A stretch of DNA of 43,765 nt from an uncultured Porphyromonadaceae bacterium (GCA_947175605.1 CAMWNH010000009.1:1-43765), one strand, 5' to 3'; positions 31,129-41,207 are shown, counted from the first letter of the stretch. Notes: generated from the sequence alone by a model not told the origin. Translations and numbers: made by a program.

Positions 31129-34086
31129 ATGAAAAAGCTACTCAGGAATCTACGTGCTCTGGCCTTCGGTCTTTGCGGATTGCTCGGTGCGTCATTCGCT
31201 CCGGATGCGGCAGCCACAATCAATGTCAGCGGCACAGTCACCGACCCCACGGGCGAAGCGCTCATAGGCGTGAGCGTGACCGTAAAGGGTATGAACACAG
31301 GTGTGACCACCGATATCGACGGCCACTATACACTGGCCGGTGTGGACGATAAGGCCACCCTCCTTTTCTCATACATAGGTTTTGAAGCTACGGAGGAAGC
31401 CGTGCGCGGACGCACGGTTATCGACGTGGTGATGCACGAAGACAACGAGCTGCTCGATGAGGTGGTGGTTGTCGGTTATGGCTCGCTGAGCCGCAAGGAA
31501 CTTTCGAGCTCCATCGTGCAGGTTAACAAGGACGATTTCCAGCAAGGGGCCATGAACAACGCCATGGAAATGCTCTCGGGCAAGGTTGCCGGCCTCAATG
31601 TCTCCACTACAGCAGGGGCCAACCCCAACGGCTCGTCGGCCCTGCAGGTCCGAGGCGCCACATCCATCACTGCAGGCAACGGTCCGCTGGTTGTGATCGA
31701 CGGTGTGGCCGGGGGCGATATCCGCACCCTCTCACCCCAGGACATCGAATCGATGTCCGTGCTCAAGGACGCAGCCTCTGCAGCGATTTACGGCACACGC
31801 GGCGCCAACGGCGTGATACTAATCACCACTAAGAAAGGTACGGGCGACGAAGCCCGTCCCGTGGTGACCTACGACAGCTATGCCTCGCTGGGCATTGCCA
31901 AACACAGTCCCGAGGTGCTCTCGCCGGAGGAATGGCGTCGCAGCCGCCGCGGCAATGACTACGGATATTCCACCGACTGGTATGACCTGATTACACGTAA
32001 ATATTCCTATGACACGAACCAATATCTGAGCATCGACGGCTCGCTTAAGGATGGCGGATACTACAGCGCATCCATCAACTACAAGCGTGCCAACGGCCTC
32101 GACATCAAGAGCGGACGCGAGGAATTCGGCGGTCGTGCGGCCATAAGCGCCAACACGCTGAACAATCACCTTCGCCTCTCCACGAGCCTCTACGGCCGCA
32201 AGGTGCACGAGACATGGGGCGACGACGGAATGTTCGACACCGCATTGGGCATGAACCCCACACTGCCTGTCTACAATGAAGACGGCAGCTTTTATCAGCC
32301 CACATCGCCCACCGACATCCGCAACCCAGTGCAACAGCTGCTTGTAAATACTTCCCAAGGCAACCGCACTTATCTCCTCGGCACGGCCGATGTGCGATAC
32401 AACATCTGGAGCAACGACAAACACGCCGTGAGCACCACACTGTCCTATTCCTACAACTACAACGATCTCAAGAGCGACTACTACACGCCCTCGACCTCGG
32501 GCGAATCCTACTGGGGCGGCTATGCCGGACGCGCAAGCATAGGATATCAGAAGTGGTGGACCAACTCTCTGGAATGGATCGCCAACTATAGCTTCCGCTC
32601 GGGCGACCATGATTTCAAATTCGTTGGCGGCTACAGCTACGAACGCAGCGACTGGGAGCAGATGTACGAGGAGAACAAGGACTTCACCTTCGACAATCCC
32701 CTCTGGTATGGCATCGCCTCGGGCTCCTATCTCGCCGAAGGAAAGGCCATCATGTATTCAGGCAAGAGCGAATCTACGCTCGTGGGCTTCTTCGGACGCG
32801 CCAACTACTCATGGCGCAGCGTGATCATAGCTTCCGCATCCCTGCGCTACGAAGGCTCGACCAAATTCGGCGCCGACAAGAAGTGGGGCTATTTCCCCGC
32901 AGCCTCCATCGCATGGGAAATGGCCCGCGCACCCTTCCTTGCTGAATACTCGCACATCGTGCAGAGCCTTAAGCCCAGATTCTCCTACGGCGTCACGGGA
33001 CGTTCGGACTTCTCCGCATATCAGTCGCTGGCCACATACACCGCCTCCGGCAACTATCTCATCGACGGCACCTGGACCACGGGCTATCGTCCCTCCAACA
33101 ATGCCAATCCCCTTCTGGGCTGGGAAAAGAGCACAAGCACGAACTATGGCGTGGACTTCATGCTATGGAACCGCCTCTACGGATCGGTTGAATACTTCGA
33201 CCGCCGGTCGCAGGACCTTCTCTACAACTATACGGCTCCGCAGCCTCCATTCGTCTACCCGTCCATCCTCGTGAACGTGGGCACGGTAAAGAATACAGGT
33301 GTCGAACTCAGTCTCACGGCCGATGTCGTCACCAACGGTCCGGTAAAGTACACCACCGGCATCAACTACTCCTACGGCACGACCAAACTTACCAAGCTCT
33401 CGAACGACATCTATCAGGCTTCATACCTCGACCTCTATCAGAAACCCGGCGTGGGCACGAGCGAGTACTTCTTCCGCCTGCAGGAAGGTGGCAAGGTGGG
33501 CCAGTTCTACGGATATGAATATGCGGGCTACGACGAGGACCACAACATGCTCATCTACAACGCCGACGGCGAGGCTATTCAGGCCTCGAGCGCCGACCCC
33601 AACGACAAGCGCTATATCGGCAACGGTACTCCGGAGCACTTCCTGTCGTGGAACAACACCCTGCGCTGGAACAACTTCGACCTCAGCCTATCCTTCCGCG
33701 GCGCTTTCGGATTCGAAATCTTCAACATGCGCCGATACGGCATGGGGCTCCAGGGCTCGGGCTCGGACAACGTGCTGCGAAGCGCCTACCTCAAGGACCG
33801 CGACGTGCACACGGGCGGCGGTGTAATCTCAAGCTACTTCCTCGAGAAGGGCGATTACTTCAAGCTCGAAAACGTCACGCTGGGCTACACCGTGCCCCTC
33901 CGTTCGAAACTTATCGACAACCTGCGCGTGTACCTATCGGCCAAGAATCTGTTCACGATCACGGGCTACAGCGGCAACGACCCGTCCATAGTCACCTCCA
34001 CGGGCATCACGCCCGGTGTGGACGTATCCAGCGCATATCCCACGGCCACGCAGCTCAGTCTGGGCGTAACTCTCCGGTTCCGATAA
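31129..34086 (+). CDS. SusC-type TonB-dependent outer membrane transporter
   Basis: 985 aa. Signal peptide to about residue 27 (cleavage near DAAA), then the N-terminal CarboxypepD_reg-like domain (NVSGTVTDPTGEALIGVSVTVKG), the TonB-box/plug region with DEVVVVGYGSLSRKELS, and a ~750-residue beta-barrel ending in aromatic LSLGVTLRFR. Imports oligosaccharides across the outer membrane with energy from TonB/ExbBD, using the SusD partner as a lid. Slightly shorter than the ~1000-1100 usual. Located 40 nt upstream of the susD-like gene, with amylase and glucosidase genes following, so the ligand is probably malto-oligosaccharide; ligand assignment is from context. Confidence 0.96.
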   Translation: MKKLLRNLRALAFGLCGLLGASFAPDAAATINVSGTVTDPTGEALIGVSVTVKGMNTGVTTDIDGHYTLAGVDDKATLLFSYIGFEATEEAVRGRTVIDVVMHEDNELLDEVVVVGYGSLSRKELSSSIVQVNKDDFQQGAMNNAMEMLSGKVAGLNVSTTAGANPNGSSALQVRGATSITAGNGPLVVIDGVAGGDIRTLSPQDIESMSVLKDAASAAIYGTRGANGVILITTKKGTGDEARPVVTYDSYASLGIAKHSPEVLSPEEWRRSRRGNDYGYSTDWYDLITRKYSYDTNQYLSIDGSLKDGGYYSASINYKRANGLDIKSGREEFGGRAAISANTLNNHLRLSTSLYGRKVHETWGDDGMFDTALGMNPTLPVYNEDGSFYQPTSPTDIRNPVQQLLVNTSQGNRTYLLGTADVRYNIWSNDKHAVSTTLSYSYNYNDLKSDYYTPSTSGESYWGGYAGRASIGYQKWWTNSLEWIANYSFRSGDHDFKFVGGYSYERSDWEQMYEENKDFTFDNPLWYGIASGSYLAEGKAIMYSGKSESTLVGFFGRANYSWRSVIIASASLRYEGSTKFGADKKWGYFPAASIAWEMARAPFLAEYSHIVQSLKPRFSYGVTGRSDFSAYQSLATYTASGNYLIDGTWTTGYRPSNNANPLLGWEKSTSTNYGVDFMLWNRLYGSVEYFDRRSQDLLYNYTAPQPPFVYPSILVNVGTVKNTGVELSLTADVVTNGPVKYTTGINYSYGTTKLTKLSNDIYQASYLDLYQKPGVGTSEYFFRLQEGGKVGQFYGYEYAGYDEDHNMLIYNADGEAIQASSADPNDKRYIGNGTPEHFLSWNNTLRWNNFDLSLSFRGAFGFEIFNMRRYGMGLQGSGSDNVLRSAYLKDRDVHTGGGVISSYFLEKGDYFKLENVTLGYTVPLRSKLIDNLRVYLSAKNLFTITGYSGNDPSIVTSTGITPGVDVSSAYPTATQLSLGVTLRFR

Positions 34087-34125
34087 ACCCGGCATCCTCA
34101 CACTAATCCCAACAAGCAAGCAATC

Positions 34126-35916
34126 ATGCAAGTATTCAAATATATCTGCGGCGCTGTAATGGGTGCCGCCATGGGGCTTGGAGCGGCATCCTGCACCGAC
34201 CTCAACGAAAAAACATTCGATAGAATCGACGCCAGCGTCTACTATCAGGACGAGAACAGCGTCAAAGGCGCCGTAGCCTCCATCTACAGCTCCGCAGCAA
34301 GCGGATTCCTCGAATATTTCTGGTATCTGAACGAGTTCTCGGCCGACCAGATTGCGTGGCGTTCGTGGAACGGTGGCGCATGGGGCTACGACGAAGCCGA
34401 GAAATTCGTGCTCTCCACACAGACCTGGAACTCCGAATCGAAAATCATACGCAGCGCATGGGAACATGCATGGGAGACCATAGGCCTATGCAACACACTG
34501 ATCGCTGATCTGTCGGCCCTGGACCCCGCCGCTCTGCGTATGTCGCAGGAAAGCATGGCGGCCTATATAGGCGAAGTACGCACAATGCGCGCCTGGGCCT
34601 ACTACAACAACTTCGAGCTCTGGGGCGGAGTGCTTCCGCTCAATACCGTCAACGACGGAACCATCCCCGGCTCGGCCGATACGGATTTCAACGCCGGCTG
34701 CAACACGGTATGGCAGTTTATCGTCGACGAGCTCGATGCATGCTATGCCGATATGAACATCGAGACCGGTTCAGGCGCGACGCGCAACCGCGTGAACCGC
34801 ATGGTGAACCGTATGCTCAAGATGCGTCTGCTGCTCAACTCGGAAGTATTTACGGGTACGGCGCGATACAGCGAGTGCGCAACCCTCTGCGAGGAGCTCC
34901 TCTCCGGCGTTCACGGCACATACGAGCTTGCCACGGACTATCGCGATATCTTCGGCATGAACAATGCCTCATGCCCTGAAGTGGTGTTCGCTTTCGCCAT
35001 GGAGGACGGCAAGATGACCAATAACAACCGCAACACGCCCTTCCTGCCCTACAATTACGGCGATATCTTCGGTGGCGCATGGAGCCAGAGCGGCTGGAAC
35101 TGCACCATCGTCACGCCCTCCAAAGACAATTCCGGCAACGTGCAGCCTAACGGCGGCACGGACGCACCCAAGAGTTTTGTATTCGACTACGGCGATCGCC
35201 TCGGGGCTGTCTGGGACCGTATGAACGACAAAGACATCCGCAAGCAGAACTTCAGCTGCGATGACGCCGGCAATTATCAGGGCATCTTCCTTACGGGAGC
35301 CATGAGCGGATATACCGACGGCGCTGTGATTCCTGCCGACGCCGACCGCGAGGGAAAAGCTCTTGTCTACGTAGATCAGGTAGGCACCTTCCTGAACCTT
35401 GGACGCCAACTCGAGACCGTGATGAGCCCCCGCTGGGGCGAGACCAATTCCGGTCTGCGCGTGCTCAAGTATCCTATCTATCCCGAAAGCACGGGCTTCG
35501 ACTGGCGCGACATCGACGAAGTTGAGTTCCGTCTTGCCGAGGTGTACTACACACTTGCCGAATGCCGTCTGCGCGCAGGCAATTCCGATGAAGCCCGCGA
35601 CCTGGTGAACAAGGTTCGCTCGCGCTACTTCGCCGATGCCTCCGAATGCTCCAAGCCCGGCTCGGCCTTCAAGAGCTTCGACTCGGACTGGATGCTGAGC
35701 GAGTGGGGCCTCGAGTTCCTGAACGAAGGTCGTCGCCGGCGCACCGACCTGCGACGCTTCGACAAGTTCACGCAGGGCCAGTGGTGGTTCTTCGGACGTG
35801 CTTCCGAAACGGACCGCAACCTGCCGGCCAAGCGCGACCGCAAGTACGAGTGGTTCCCACTGCCGCAGTCGGCCCTGATGGTGAACCCCGGTCTCATCCA
35901 GAACCCCAATTATTAA
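34126..35916 (+). CDS. SusD-type glycan-binding outer membrane lipoprotein
   Basis: 596 aa. Lipobox GAASC (Cys23) followed by TDLNEKTF; then the SusD/RagB helical TPR scaffold: motif EVRTMRAWAYYNNFELWGGV, the middle region with RVNRMVNRMLKMRLLLNSEVF, and the C-terminal WGLEFLNEGRRRRTDLRRF with the final PLPQSALMVNPGLIQNPNY typical of the family. Forms the extracellular lid of the SusC barrel and binds alpha-glucan. Spaced 40 nt after susC and 30 nt before the SusE/F-like gene. Confidence 0.96.
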   Translation: MQVFKYICGAVMGAAMGLGAASCTDLNEKTFDRIDASVYYQDENSVKGAVASIYSSAASGFLEYFWYLNEFSADQIAWRSWNGGAWGYDEAEKFVLSTQTWNSESKIIRSAWEHAWETIGLCNTLIADLSALDPAALRMSQESMAAYIGEVRTMRAWAYYNNFELWGGVLPLNTVNDGTIPGSADTDFNAGCNTVWQFIVDELDACYADMNIETGSGATRNRVNRMVNRMLKMRLLLNSEVFTGTARYSECATLCEELLSGVHGTYELATDYRDIFGMNNASCPEVVFAFAMEDGKMTNNNRNTPFLPYNYGDIFGGAWSQSGWNCTIVTPSKDNSGNVQPNGGTDAPKSFVFDYGDRLGAVWDRMNDKDIRKQNFSCDDAGNYQGIFLTGAMSGYTDGAVIPADADREGKALVYVDQVGTFLNLGRQLETVMSPRWGETNSGLRVLKYPIYPESTGFDWRDIDEVEFRLAEVYYTLAECRLRAGNSDEARDLVNKVRSRYFADASECSKPGSAFKSFDSDWMLSEWGLEFLNEGRRRRTDLRRFDKFTQGQWWFFGRASETDRNLPAKRDRKYEWFPLPQSALMVNPGLIQNPNY

Positions 35917-35946
35917 GTCAACTCACCACGATAAAGCAATACGACA

Positions 35947-37404
35947 ATGAAAATCCGCAATATATTCCTCATGCTGCTTCCGGTGCTCCTGCCCCTGCTG
36001 ATGGGTTCGTGCAGCAAGGATGAGATAATCTTCGACCACGAGTTGCCGCAGTTCGAGACGCGCCCCGGACTTCAGCTTCTGGAAGTGATAATGCCACAGG
36101 GCACCTCCGCCACGGACCGGCTCTACATCGTGGGGGAATTCAACGGAGGCCTTGAGACGGCATTGGCCGATCCGCGTTGGCAGCTCGAAAAAGCCTCGGA
36201 CAATGACGCCAAGTGGGGTATCTATCTCGACCCCTCCAACTTCGTCAATGGCAAGACGCTGGCCGACGGCTACTACTTCTACTCTGCCGATCAGCGCGAA
36301 GAGCGCACCCTGCAGAATGAAGAGGTCCTGCACACTGAAGCCCCGGCCACGGGCCAGCGCCTTAACGTCACGGTCTCCCGCTGGGCCGCATACTTCGACA
36401 AGCCTCTCAACCCCGATGAGGTGCAGCACGACGGTTACGTAATCTATGTTCTTGACAATTCGGAATACGACGCACTGGCCATGTATGCCTACGGCGACGC
36501 CGAGGCCTTCGGCGGCTGGCCCGGCATTCAACCCACGGGCACTCTCACCGTCGACGGCGTCAAGTTTACCTACTTCGACACGGGCGAGGCCAACAAGGGC
36601 ATGTCGCTCAATCTGATATTCAACAATAACGGTGGCGGCAAGCAGCTCCCCGACTTCCCTGTAGTGCTCGACAAGGACTACTATCTCGAACTGACACCCG
36701 ACGGTGCCACGGTCTACGATCCCAACGCCAACATTACGCACGATGGATTTGCAGTATTCGTGGCTGACTACAGCGGCTGGGATGGTCTTGCACTCTACAT
36801 GTGGGGCGACATCAACGACCTCAACGGCACATGGCCAGGCATGCAGCCCACCGGCAAGCAGACCATCAACGGCGTGACATACATCTACTTCGACCTTGGC
36901 GAGAGCAACATTGGCACCAACGAACACCTGATACTCAACAACAATGGTGGCGGCAAGCAGTTCGACGACGTGGTGGTGTTCGCCTGCGACCGCGATGTCT
37001 ACATCGAACTTACAGCCACCGGCTTCAAGGAAGTGGACCCGGAGACCTACACCGGCATCGAAGGCGAAATTCCCGTCGAGCCCGAGCCCGAACCAGAGCC
37101 TGAACCCATAGGCCCGACCGAGACCTACAAGCTCTACATCGAGAACACCACGGGCTGGAGTGCATTCTACGTATATGCCTGGGGCGATAAAGAAGCTTTC
37201 GGCGGCTGGCCCGGTGTTAGCTCCGATGTTACCGAAACCATCGATGGAACTACATATACGGTATTCACCATGGAAGGCGCCGGCGAAGGCCTCAACCTCA
37301 TCTTCCACAACAACGACGGCACCCAGTACGATGCCCTGGGCGTTACCATCAGCCGCGACTACTACATAATCGCAGGCCCCGGCAGCGCCTCTGAAAAAGA
37401 ATAA
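35947..37404 (+). CDS. SusE/SusF-like surface starch-binding lipoprotein with three CBM26-like modules
   Basis: 485 aa. Lipobox MGSC (Cys22) followed by SKDE, an acidic segment that fits the Bacteroidetes lipoprotein surface-export signal. An N-terminal SusE/F-like domain (~45-150, LYIVGEFNGG) precedes three repeats of a starch-binding module at about 162-258, 267-365 and 394-481. Each has a W-x-x-x-x-x-Y-x-(Y/M)-x-W-G-D-like start, a GGWPG or GTWPG turn, and a LIFNNNGGGKQ- or LIFHNNDGTQY-type binding loop. A Pro/Glu-rich linker (~377-390) precedes the third. The third module differs most (short binding loop). It holds starch at the cell surface and does not cut it. Lies between susD and the amylase gene. 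Confidence 0.92.
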   Translation: MKIRNIFLMLLPVLLPLLMGSCSKDEIIFDHELPQFETRPGLQLLEVIMPQGTSATDRLYIVGEFNGGLETALADPRWQLEKASDNDAKWGIYLDPSNFVNGKTLADGYYFYSADQREERTLQNEEVLHTEAPATGQRLNVTVSRWAAYFDKPLNPDEVQHDGYVIYVLDNSEYDALAMYAYGDAEAFGGWPGIQPTGTLTVDGVKFTYFDTGEANKGMSLNLIFNNNGGGKQLPDFPVVLDKDYYLELTPDGATVYDPNANITHDGFAVFVADYSGWDGLALYMWGDINDLNGTWPGMQPTGKQTINGVTYIYFDLGESNIGTNEHLILNNNGGGKQFDDVVVFACDRDVYIELTATGFKEVDPETYTGIEGEIPVEPEPEPEPEPIGPTETYKLYIENTTGWSAFYVYAWGDKEAFGGWPGVSSDVTETIDGTTYTVFTMEGAGEGLNLIFHNNDGTQYDALGVTISRDYYIIAGPGSASEKE

Positions 37405-37439
37405 GGAGCATTACATAACCGATTATCACAGAAATCAAA

Positions 37440-38774
37440 ATGTTCAAGAACAAGATATATACCGCACTCATCGGCGCTCTGTCGCTGGGCATGGCCTCGT
37501 GCACATCATACGAAATCGAAATGCCCGAAAATCCCGAGCCTCCCGCAGTGGGGCCCGAGGTAAGCGAACAAGTAGTATTCGAGGCCAATCCCCGCTTCTA
37601 TGCCACTGATCATTGCCTGCAGGCCCTCACGGCAGAATTGCCTGCAATCGCTGCTCTGGGCACGGATATTCTATGGGTGATGCCCGTATGTGATCCGGGC
37701 GCCGACGCCACATCGATAGGCTCGCCCTACTGCATACGCGATTTCAAGGCCGTAAACGCCAAGTACGGCACCCTGGCCGACTTCAAGGCGCTCGTCGATG
37801 CCGCCCACACACAGGGCATGAAGGTGATTCTGGACTGGATTGCCAATCACACGTCCTGGGACCATGAATGGATAAGCTCGCATCCCGAGCGCTATGCCCG
37901 CGATGCATCCGGCAATATCATGGCCGCCAACGGCTGGACGGATGTGGCCCAGTTGAACTACTCCGAGCCCTCCACCGTCGAAGCCATGAAGGATGCCATG
38001 CTCTTCTGGCTCGAAGAGGCCGGGATAGACGGATTCCGCTGCGACTATGCCGACGGCGTGCCGCACGAATTCTGGCAGTCGATGATTGCCGAGGGACGGC
38101 GCGTGCGCCCCGATATGATCATGCTGGCCGAATCGCAGGACTACAGCTTCTACAACGATGGCTTCGACATGATTTATGACTGGAAATTCGCTCCCACCCT
38201 GAGCTCGGCATTCACCGGCGGCAAGGTCAGCGACGTGTTCGTAAAGTCGCAGGAAAGCCTGCGCAAGGTGCCCGAAGGTAAGGACATCATGCGCTACGCC
38301 TTCAACCACGACACGGCTGCGGAGAACAATTTCGGCACCTACTTCGGCGCTCCGGCCGGCACTCCGGCCGCCTATGTCATTGCAGCCATGCTCGGAGGCA
38401 CGCCCATGCTCTACACGCCCATGCTCACGGAGGGCCTTACGGGCACACTCTCCTTCTTCAACTACCGCAAGCTCGATCGCAGCGCAAGCCTCACCGAGGC
38501 ATATTCCGCAATCAACAGCGCCTTCAAGCAGACAGCGGAAGTGCGCCGCGGCACACTGAAAACCTATGCTGACAATAAGGCCGTGGCCTTTACCCGTTCC
38601 GTACCCGGACAGACGATGCTCGTGATAGTGAACACATCCGCAGAGGAGCGCACTGTGAAAACGCCCATTGCCCTTGCCGGTGAAACGATGACAGACCTGC
38701 TGACCGGCGCCGCCGTCGTGCCCGGCGCAAGCATCACACTCCCTCCTTACGGCTACCTGATCTACATGAACTGA
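37440..38774 (+). CDS. Surface GH13 alpha-amylase lipoprotein (SusG-like)
   Basis: 444 aa. Lipobox MASC (Cys21) with an acidic, proline-rich tether (EIEMPENPEPPAVGPE). The GH13 (beta/alpha)8 barrel follows with all conserved regions: DWIANH (132-137), GFRCDYAD with nucleophile Asp202, MLAESQD with acid/base Glu231, and FNHD with Asp291; a short C-terminal beta domain ends LPPYGYLIYMN. At 444 residues it is much smaller than SusG (~690) and has no obvious inserted CBM58-type domain, which suggests the adjacent SusE/F-like protein supplies starch binding. Should cut internal alpha-1,4 bonds at the surface, feeding SusC. It lies 35 nt after the SusE/F-like gene and 7 nt before the GH97 gene. Confidence 0.94.
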   Translation: MFKNKIYTALIGALSLGMASCTSYEIEMPENPEPPAVGPEVSEQVVFEANPRFYATDHCLQALTAELPAIAALGTDILWVMPVCDPGADATSIGSPYCIRDFKAVNAKYGTLADFKALVDAAHTQGMKVILDWIANHTSWDHEWISSHPERYARDASGNIMAANGWTDVAQLNYSEPSTVEAMKDAMLFWLEEAGIDGFRCDYADGVPHEFWQSMIAEGRRVRPDMIMLAESQDYSFYNDGFDMIYDWKFAPTLSSAFTGGKVSDVFVKSQESLRKVPEGKDIMRYAFNHDTAAENNFGTYFGAPAGTPAAYVIAAMLGGTPMLYTPMLTEGLTGTLSFFNYRKLDRSASLTEAYSAINSAFKQTAEVRRGTLKTYADNKAVAFTRSVPGQTMLVIVNTSAEERTVKTPIALAGETMTDLLTGAAVVPGASITLPPYGYLIYMN

Positions 38775-38781
38775 TGCGAAT

Positions 38782-40899
38782 ATGAACAAGTATCTTTCCT
38801 TAATACTCGCTCTCGCAGCAGCGCCTTACAGCGCTGCTGCCGAGACAATTACATCGCCTTCCGGCAACTTCCGTCTTGAGGTGGATGTAGATGCCGAGGG
38901 CGTCCCCTACTACTCGCTTGACTACAAAGGCAAATCTTTGGTTGGAAAAAGCTTATTGGGTATTGTCGTGGACGAACAGGGCTTCGACAAGGGCTTTGTA
39001 ATCACCGGCACGGACACATGCACCGTGGACCGCACATGGGAGCCCGTGTGGGGCGAATACGCTACCGTACGCGATCATTTCCGCGAGCTGGCAGTGCATC
39101 TTGCAAACAAGCCCGACAGCAAACAGAGGCGAGAGATGACACTTCGTTTCCGCCTGTTCGACGACGGTCTCGGCTTCCGCTATGAGTTGCCTCGTCAGGA
39201 CCATGCCAACTACCTGACCGTGCGTGGCGAGAACACTCAGTTCGCCCTCGGGCCTGACGATTCCACCCTCTTCTGTATCCCCGGCGACTACGATACGGAC
39301 GAATATCTCTTCTCCGAAACAGGCTTCGACGGACTGGCCGAAGCAATGGCCTCATATCGAGGCCACCACACGGAGAGTCAGGCCGTAGAAAAACTCAGCG
39401 TGCAGACACCCCTCCTGGTCAAAACCGACGCACCCGTATACGTGAATATCCACGAAGCAGCTCTCGACGGCTATCCGGCCATGCTGCTTGACGCCGAGCC
39501 TGAAACACGCACGCTCAGCGCCCATCTCGTGCCCGACCGTCTTGGGGTATGCGGCTACATACAGCTGCCCTTCAACACTCCGTGGCGAACCGTCATAGCC
39601 TCCGATGACGCGCGCGACATACTGGCTTCGCAACTCGTCCTGAACCTGAACGAACCTTGCAAGATTGAGGACACGTCCTGGATCAAGCCCATGAAATTCG
39701 TGGGCGTATGGTGGGAGATGTTTACAGGCCGACAGAAAACATGGGCCTACTCCGACGACTACCGCGCCAAACCCGGCGTGACGGACTACAGCGAACTGCC
39801 CTCCAACGGACGACATCCGGCCAACACGGCCAACGTAATGAAGTACATTGACTTCGCAGCCAAGCATGGCATAGACGGCGTGCTCGTGGAAGGATGGAAC
39901 GAAGGATGGGAAGACTGGGCTTCCTTCAAGAAGAACCGCCAGTTTCTTTTCGACAAGCCCTACCCCGACTTCGACATCGATTCGCTGACAAGCTATGCAG
40001 CTTCGCGAGGTGTAAAACTTATAATGCATCACGAGACCGCCGCCAATGCCATGGACTACGAGCGGCAGCTCGACCGCGCCTTCACCTACATGAAGGACAA
40101 GGGATACGACGCCGTAAAGACAGGCTATGTGGGAGCAATCATTCCACGCTCCGAGCACCACACGTCGCAGTGGATGGTGGACCATGCACGCCACGTGATA
40201 GAGCGCGCCGCCGACTACAGGATCATGATCGACAGCCACGAGGCTCCGCGCCCGACAGGCCTATGTCGCACCTTCCCCAACTGGTTGGCTCAGGAAAGCG
40301 CCAGAGGCGGCGAGTTCGAGAGCATGGGCGGCAATCCTCCGTCGCACACATGCATTCTTCCCTTCACCCGTCTCAAAGGCGGCCCGATGGACTATACGCC
40401 CGGTCTGTTCCAGACCGACCTCAGCTACTACGGCGAAGGCAAGACGGATAAAGCCGGCACAACCCTTGTTCGTCAGCTGGCGCTGTATCTCACGATGCCC
40501 TCGCCGCTGCAGATGGCCTGCGACCTGCCCGAGAACTACGAACGCTTCCCCGATGCATTCCGATTCATCGAAGATGTGCCCGTGGACTGGAGCGAAAGCC
40601 ACTACCTCGAGGCCGAGCCCGCACGCTACATAACCGTGGCACGCCGCGACAAAGCCTCGGAAGACTGGTACGTGGGCGCCATCACTGACGAAAACGCCCG
40701 CAAGGCATTGATAGATTTTAGCTTCCTGCCTGCAGGAAAAAAATACACCGCTACAATCTACGAGGACGCTCCCGACGCGGACTACCGCACCAACCCCCAG
40801 GCCTACCGCATCCGCACGGCCACGGTTGACTCACGCACAAAACTTCAGCAGCCTCTCGCCCCCGGCGGCGGCGTAGCGATAAAAATACAAGGTAAGTAA
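38782..40899 (+). CDS. GH97 alpha-glucosidase (SusB-like, inverting type)
   Basis: 705 aa. Sec signal peptide (cleavage near SAAAE) without a lipobox, so periplasmic. Order: N-terminal beta-sandwich (SPSGNFRLEVDVD), central barrel (KFVGVWWEMFTG, VEGWNEGWEDW), C-terminal beta domain. Catalytic glutamates are visible as HHET (Glu418), HEAPRPTG (Glu487) and RGGEFE (Glu511). From memory, B. thetaiotaomicron SusB uses Glu439, Glu508 and Glu532: the same residues with a constant offset of 21. This marks the inverting, calcium-dependent class that releases glucose from malto-oligosaccharide, as opposed to the retaining GH97 class. Last gene of the locus, ahead of a strong terminator. Confidence 0.95.
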   Translation: MNKYLSLILALAAAPYSAAAETITSPSGNFRLEVDVDAEGVPYYSLDYKGKSLVGKSLLGIVVDEQGFDKGFVITGTDTCTVDRTWEPVWGEYATVRDHFRELAVHLANKPDSKQRREMTLRFRLFDDGLGFRYELPRQDHANYLTVRGENTQFALGPDDSTLFCIPGDYDTDEYLFSETGFDGLAEAMASYRGHHTESQAVEKLSVQTPLLVKTDAPVYVNIHEAALDGYPAMLLDAEPETRTLSAHLVPDRLGVCGYIQLPFNTPWRTVIASDDARDILASQLVLNLNEPCKIEDTSWIKPMKFVGVWWEMFTGRQKTWAYSDDYRAKPGVTDYSELPSNGRHPANTANVMKYIDFAAKHGIDGVLVEGWNEGWEDWASFKKNRQFLFDKPYPDFDIDSLTSYAASRGVKLIMHHETAANAMDYERQLDRAFTYMKDKGYDAVKTGYVGAIIPRSEHHTSQWMVDHARHVIERAADYRIMIDSHEAPRPTGLCRTFPNWLAQESARGGEFESMGGNPPSHTCILPFTRLKGGPMDYTPGLFQTDLSYYGEGKTDKAGTTLVRQLALYLTMPSPLQMACDLPENYERFPDAFRFIEDVPVDWSESHYLEAEPARYITVARRDKASEDWYVGAITDENARKALIDFSFLPAGKKYTATIYEDAPDADYRTNPQAYRIRTATVDSRTKLQQPLAPGGGVAIKIQGK

Positions 40900-40929
40900 G
40901 ATTTATATTAAATGTTTTTGAGTTTACAC

Positions 40930-40964
40930 AATGCCCCGGACATCCGTCGGATGCCCGGGGCATT
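40930..40964. terminator. Bidirectional terminator of the sus locus and winged-helix gene
   Basis: A 16-bp stem with one mismatch (40930-40945 with 40949-40964, loop GTC). It lies between the convergent GH97 and winged-helix genes. Neither side has a long T-run, so efficiency is uncertain, but stem length and position support it. Confidence 0.8.
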
Positions 40965-40988
40965 ATATTCGCATCGGAGATGAGAAAC

Positions 40989-41207
40989 TTACTTGTCCTG
41001 TACGAGGCTGATGATTAGTTCCTTCTCGTCTTCGGGATCGGGATTGATGTTAACCTTGCCTTCACGTGCGAGCCAGCCGAGAGCTGCAAAAACTTCCTTG
41101 TCCTTCAGCTTGGTCACTTTCTTGATCTGTTTGACGCCAAGAGCGTCGGCCGTGTTGAGAGCACTCCAAACGGCGCCGGCATTCATGCCGATTACTTCTG
41201 TGTTCAT
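40989..41207 (-). CDS. Small winged-helix protein (PF10771 type)
   Basis: 72 aa. One winged-helix-turn-helix domain: MNAGAVWSALNTADALGVKQI, then the recognition-helix region KVTKLKDKEVFAALGWLAREG, a wing KVNINPDPEDEKEL and a short end. This matches the small PF10771-type family found in Bacteroidetes. DNA or protein binding is likely; targets are unknown. Monocistronic, facing the sus locus across a shared terminator, with a full-consensus promoter 70 nt upstream. It could be a stray regulator of the locus, but nothing besides proximity supports that. Confidence 0.9.
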   Translation of the reverse strand: MNTEVIGMNAGAVWSALNTADALGVKQIKKVTKLKDKEVFAALGWLAREGKVNINPDPEDEKELIISLVQDK

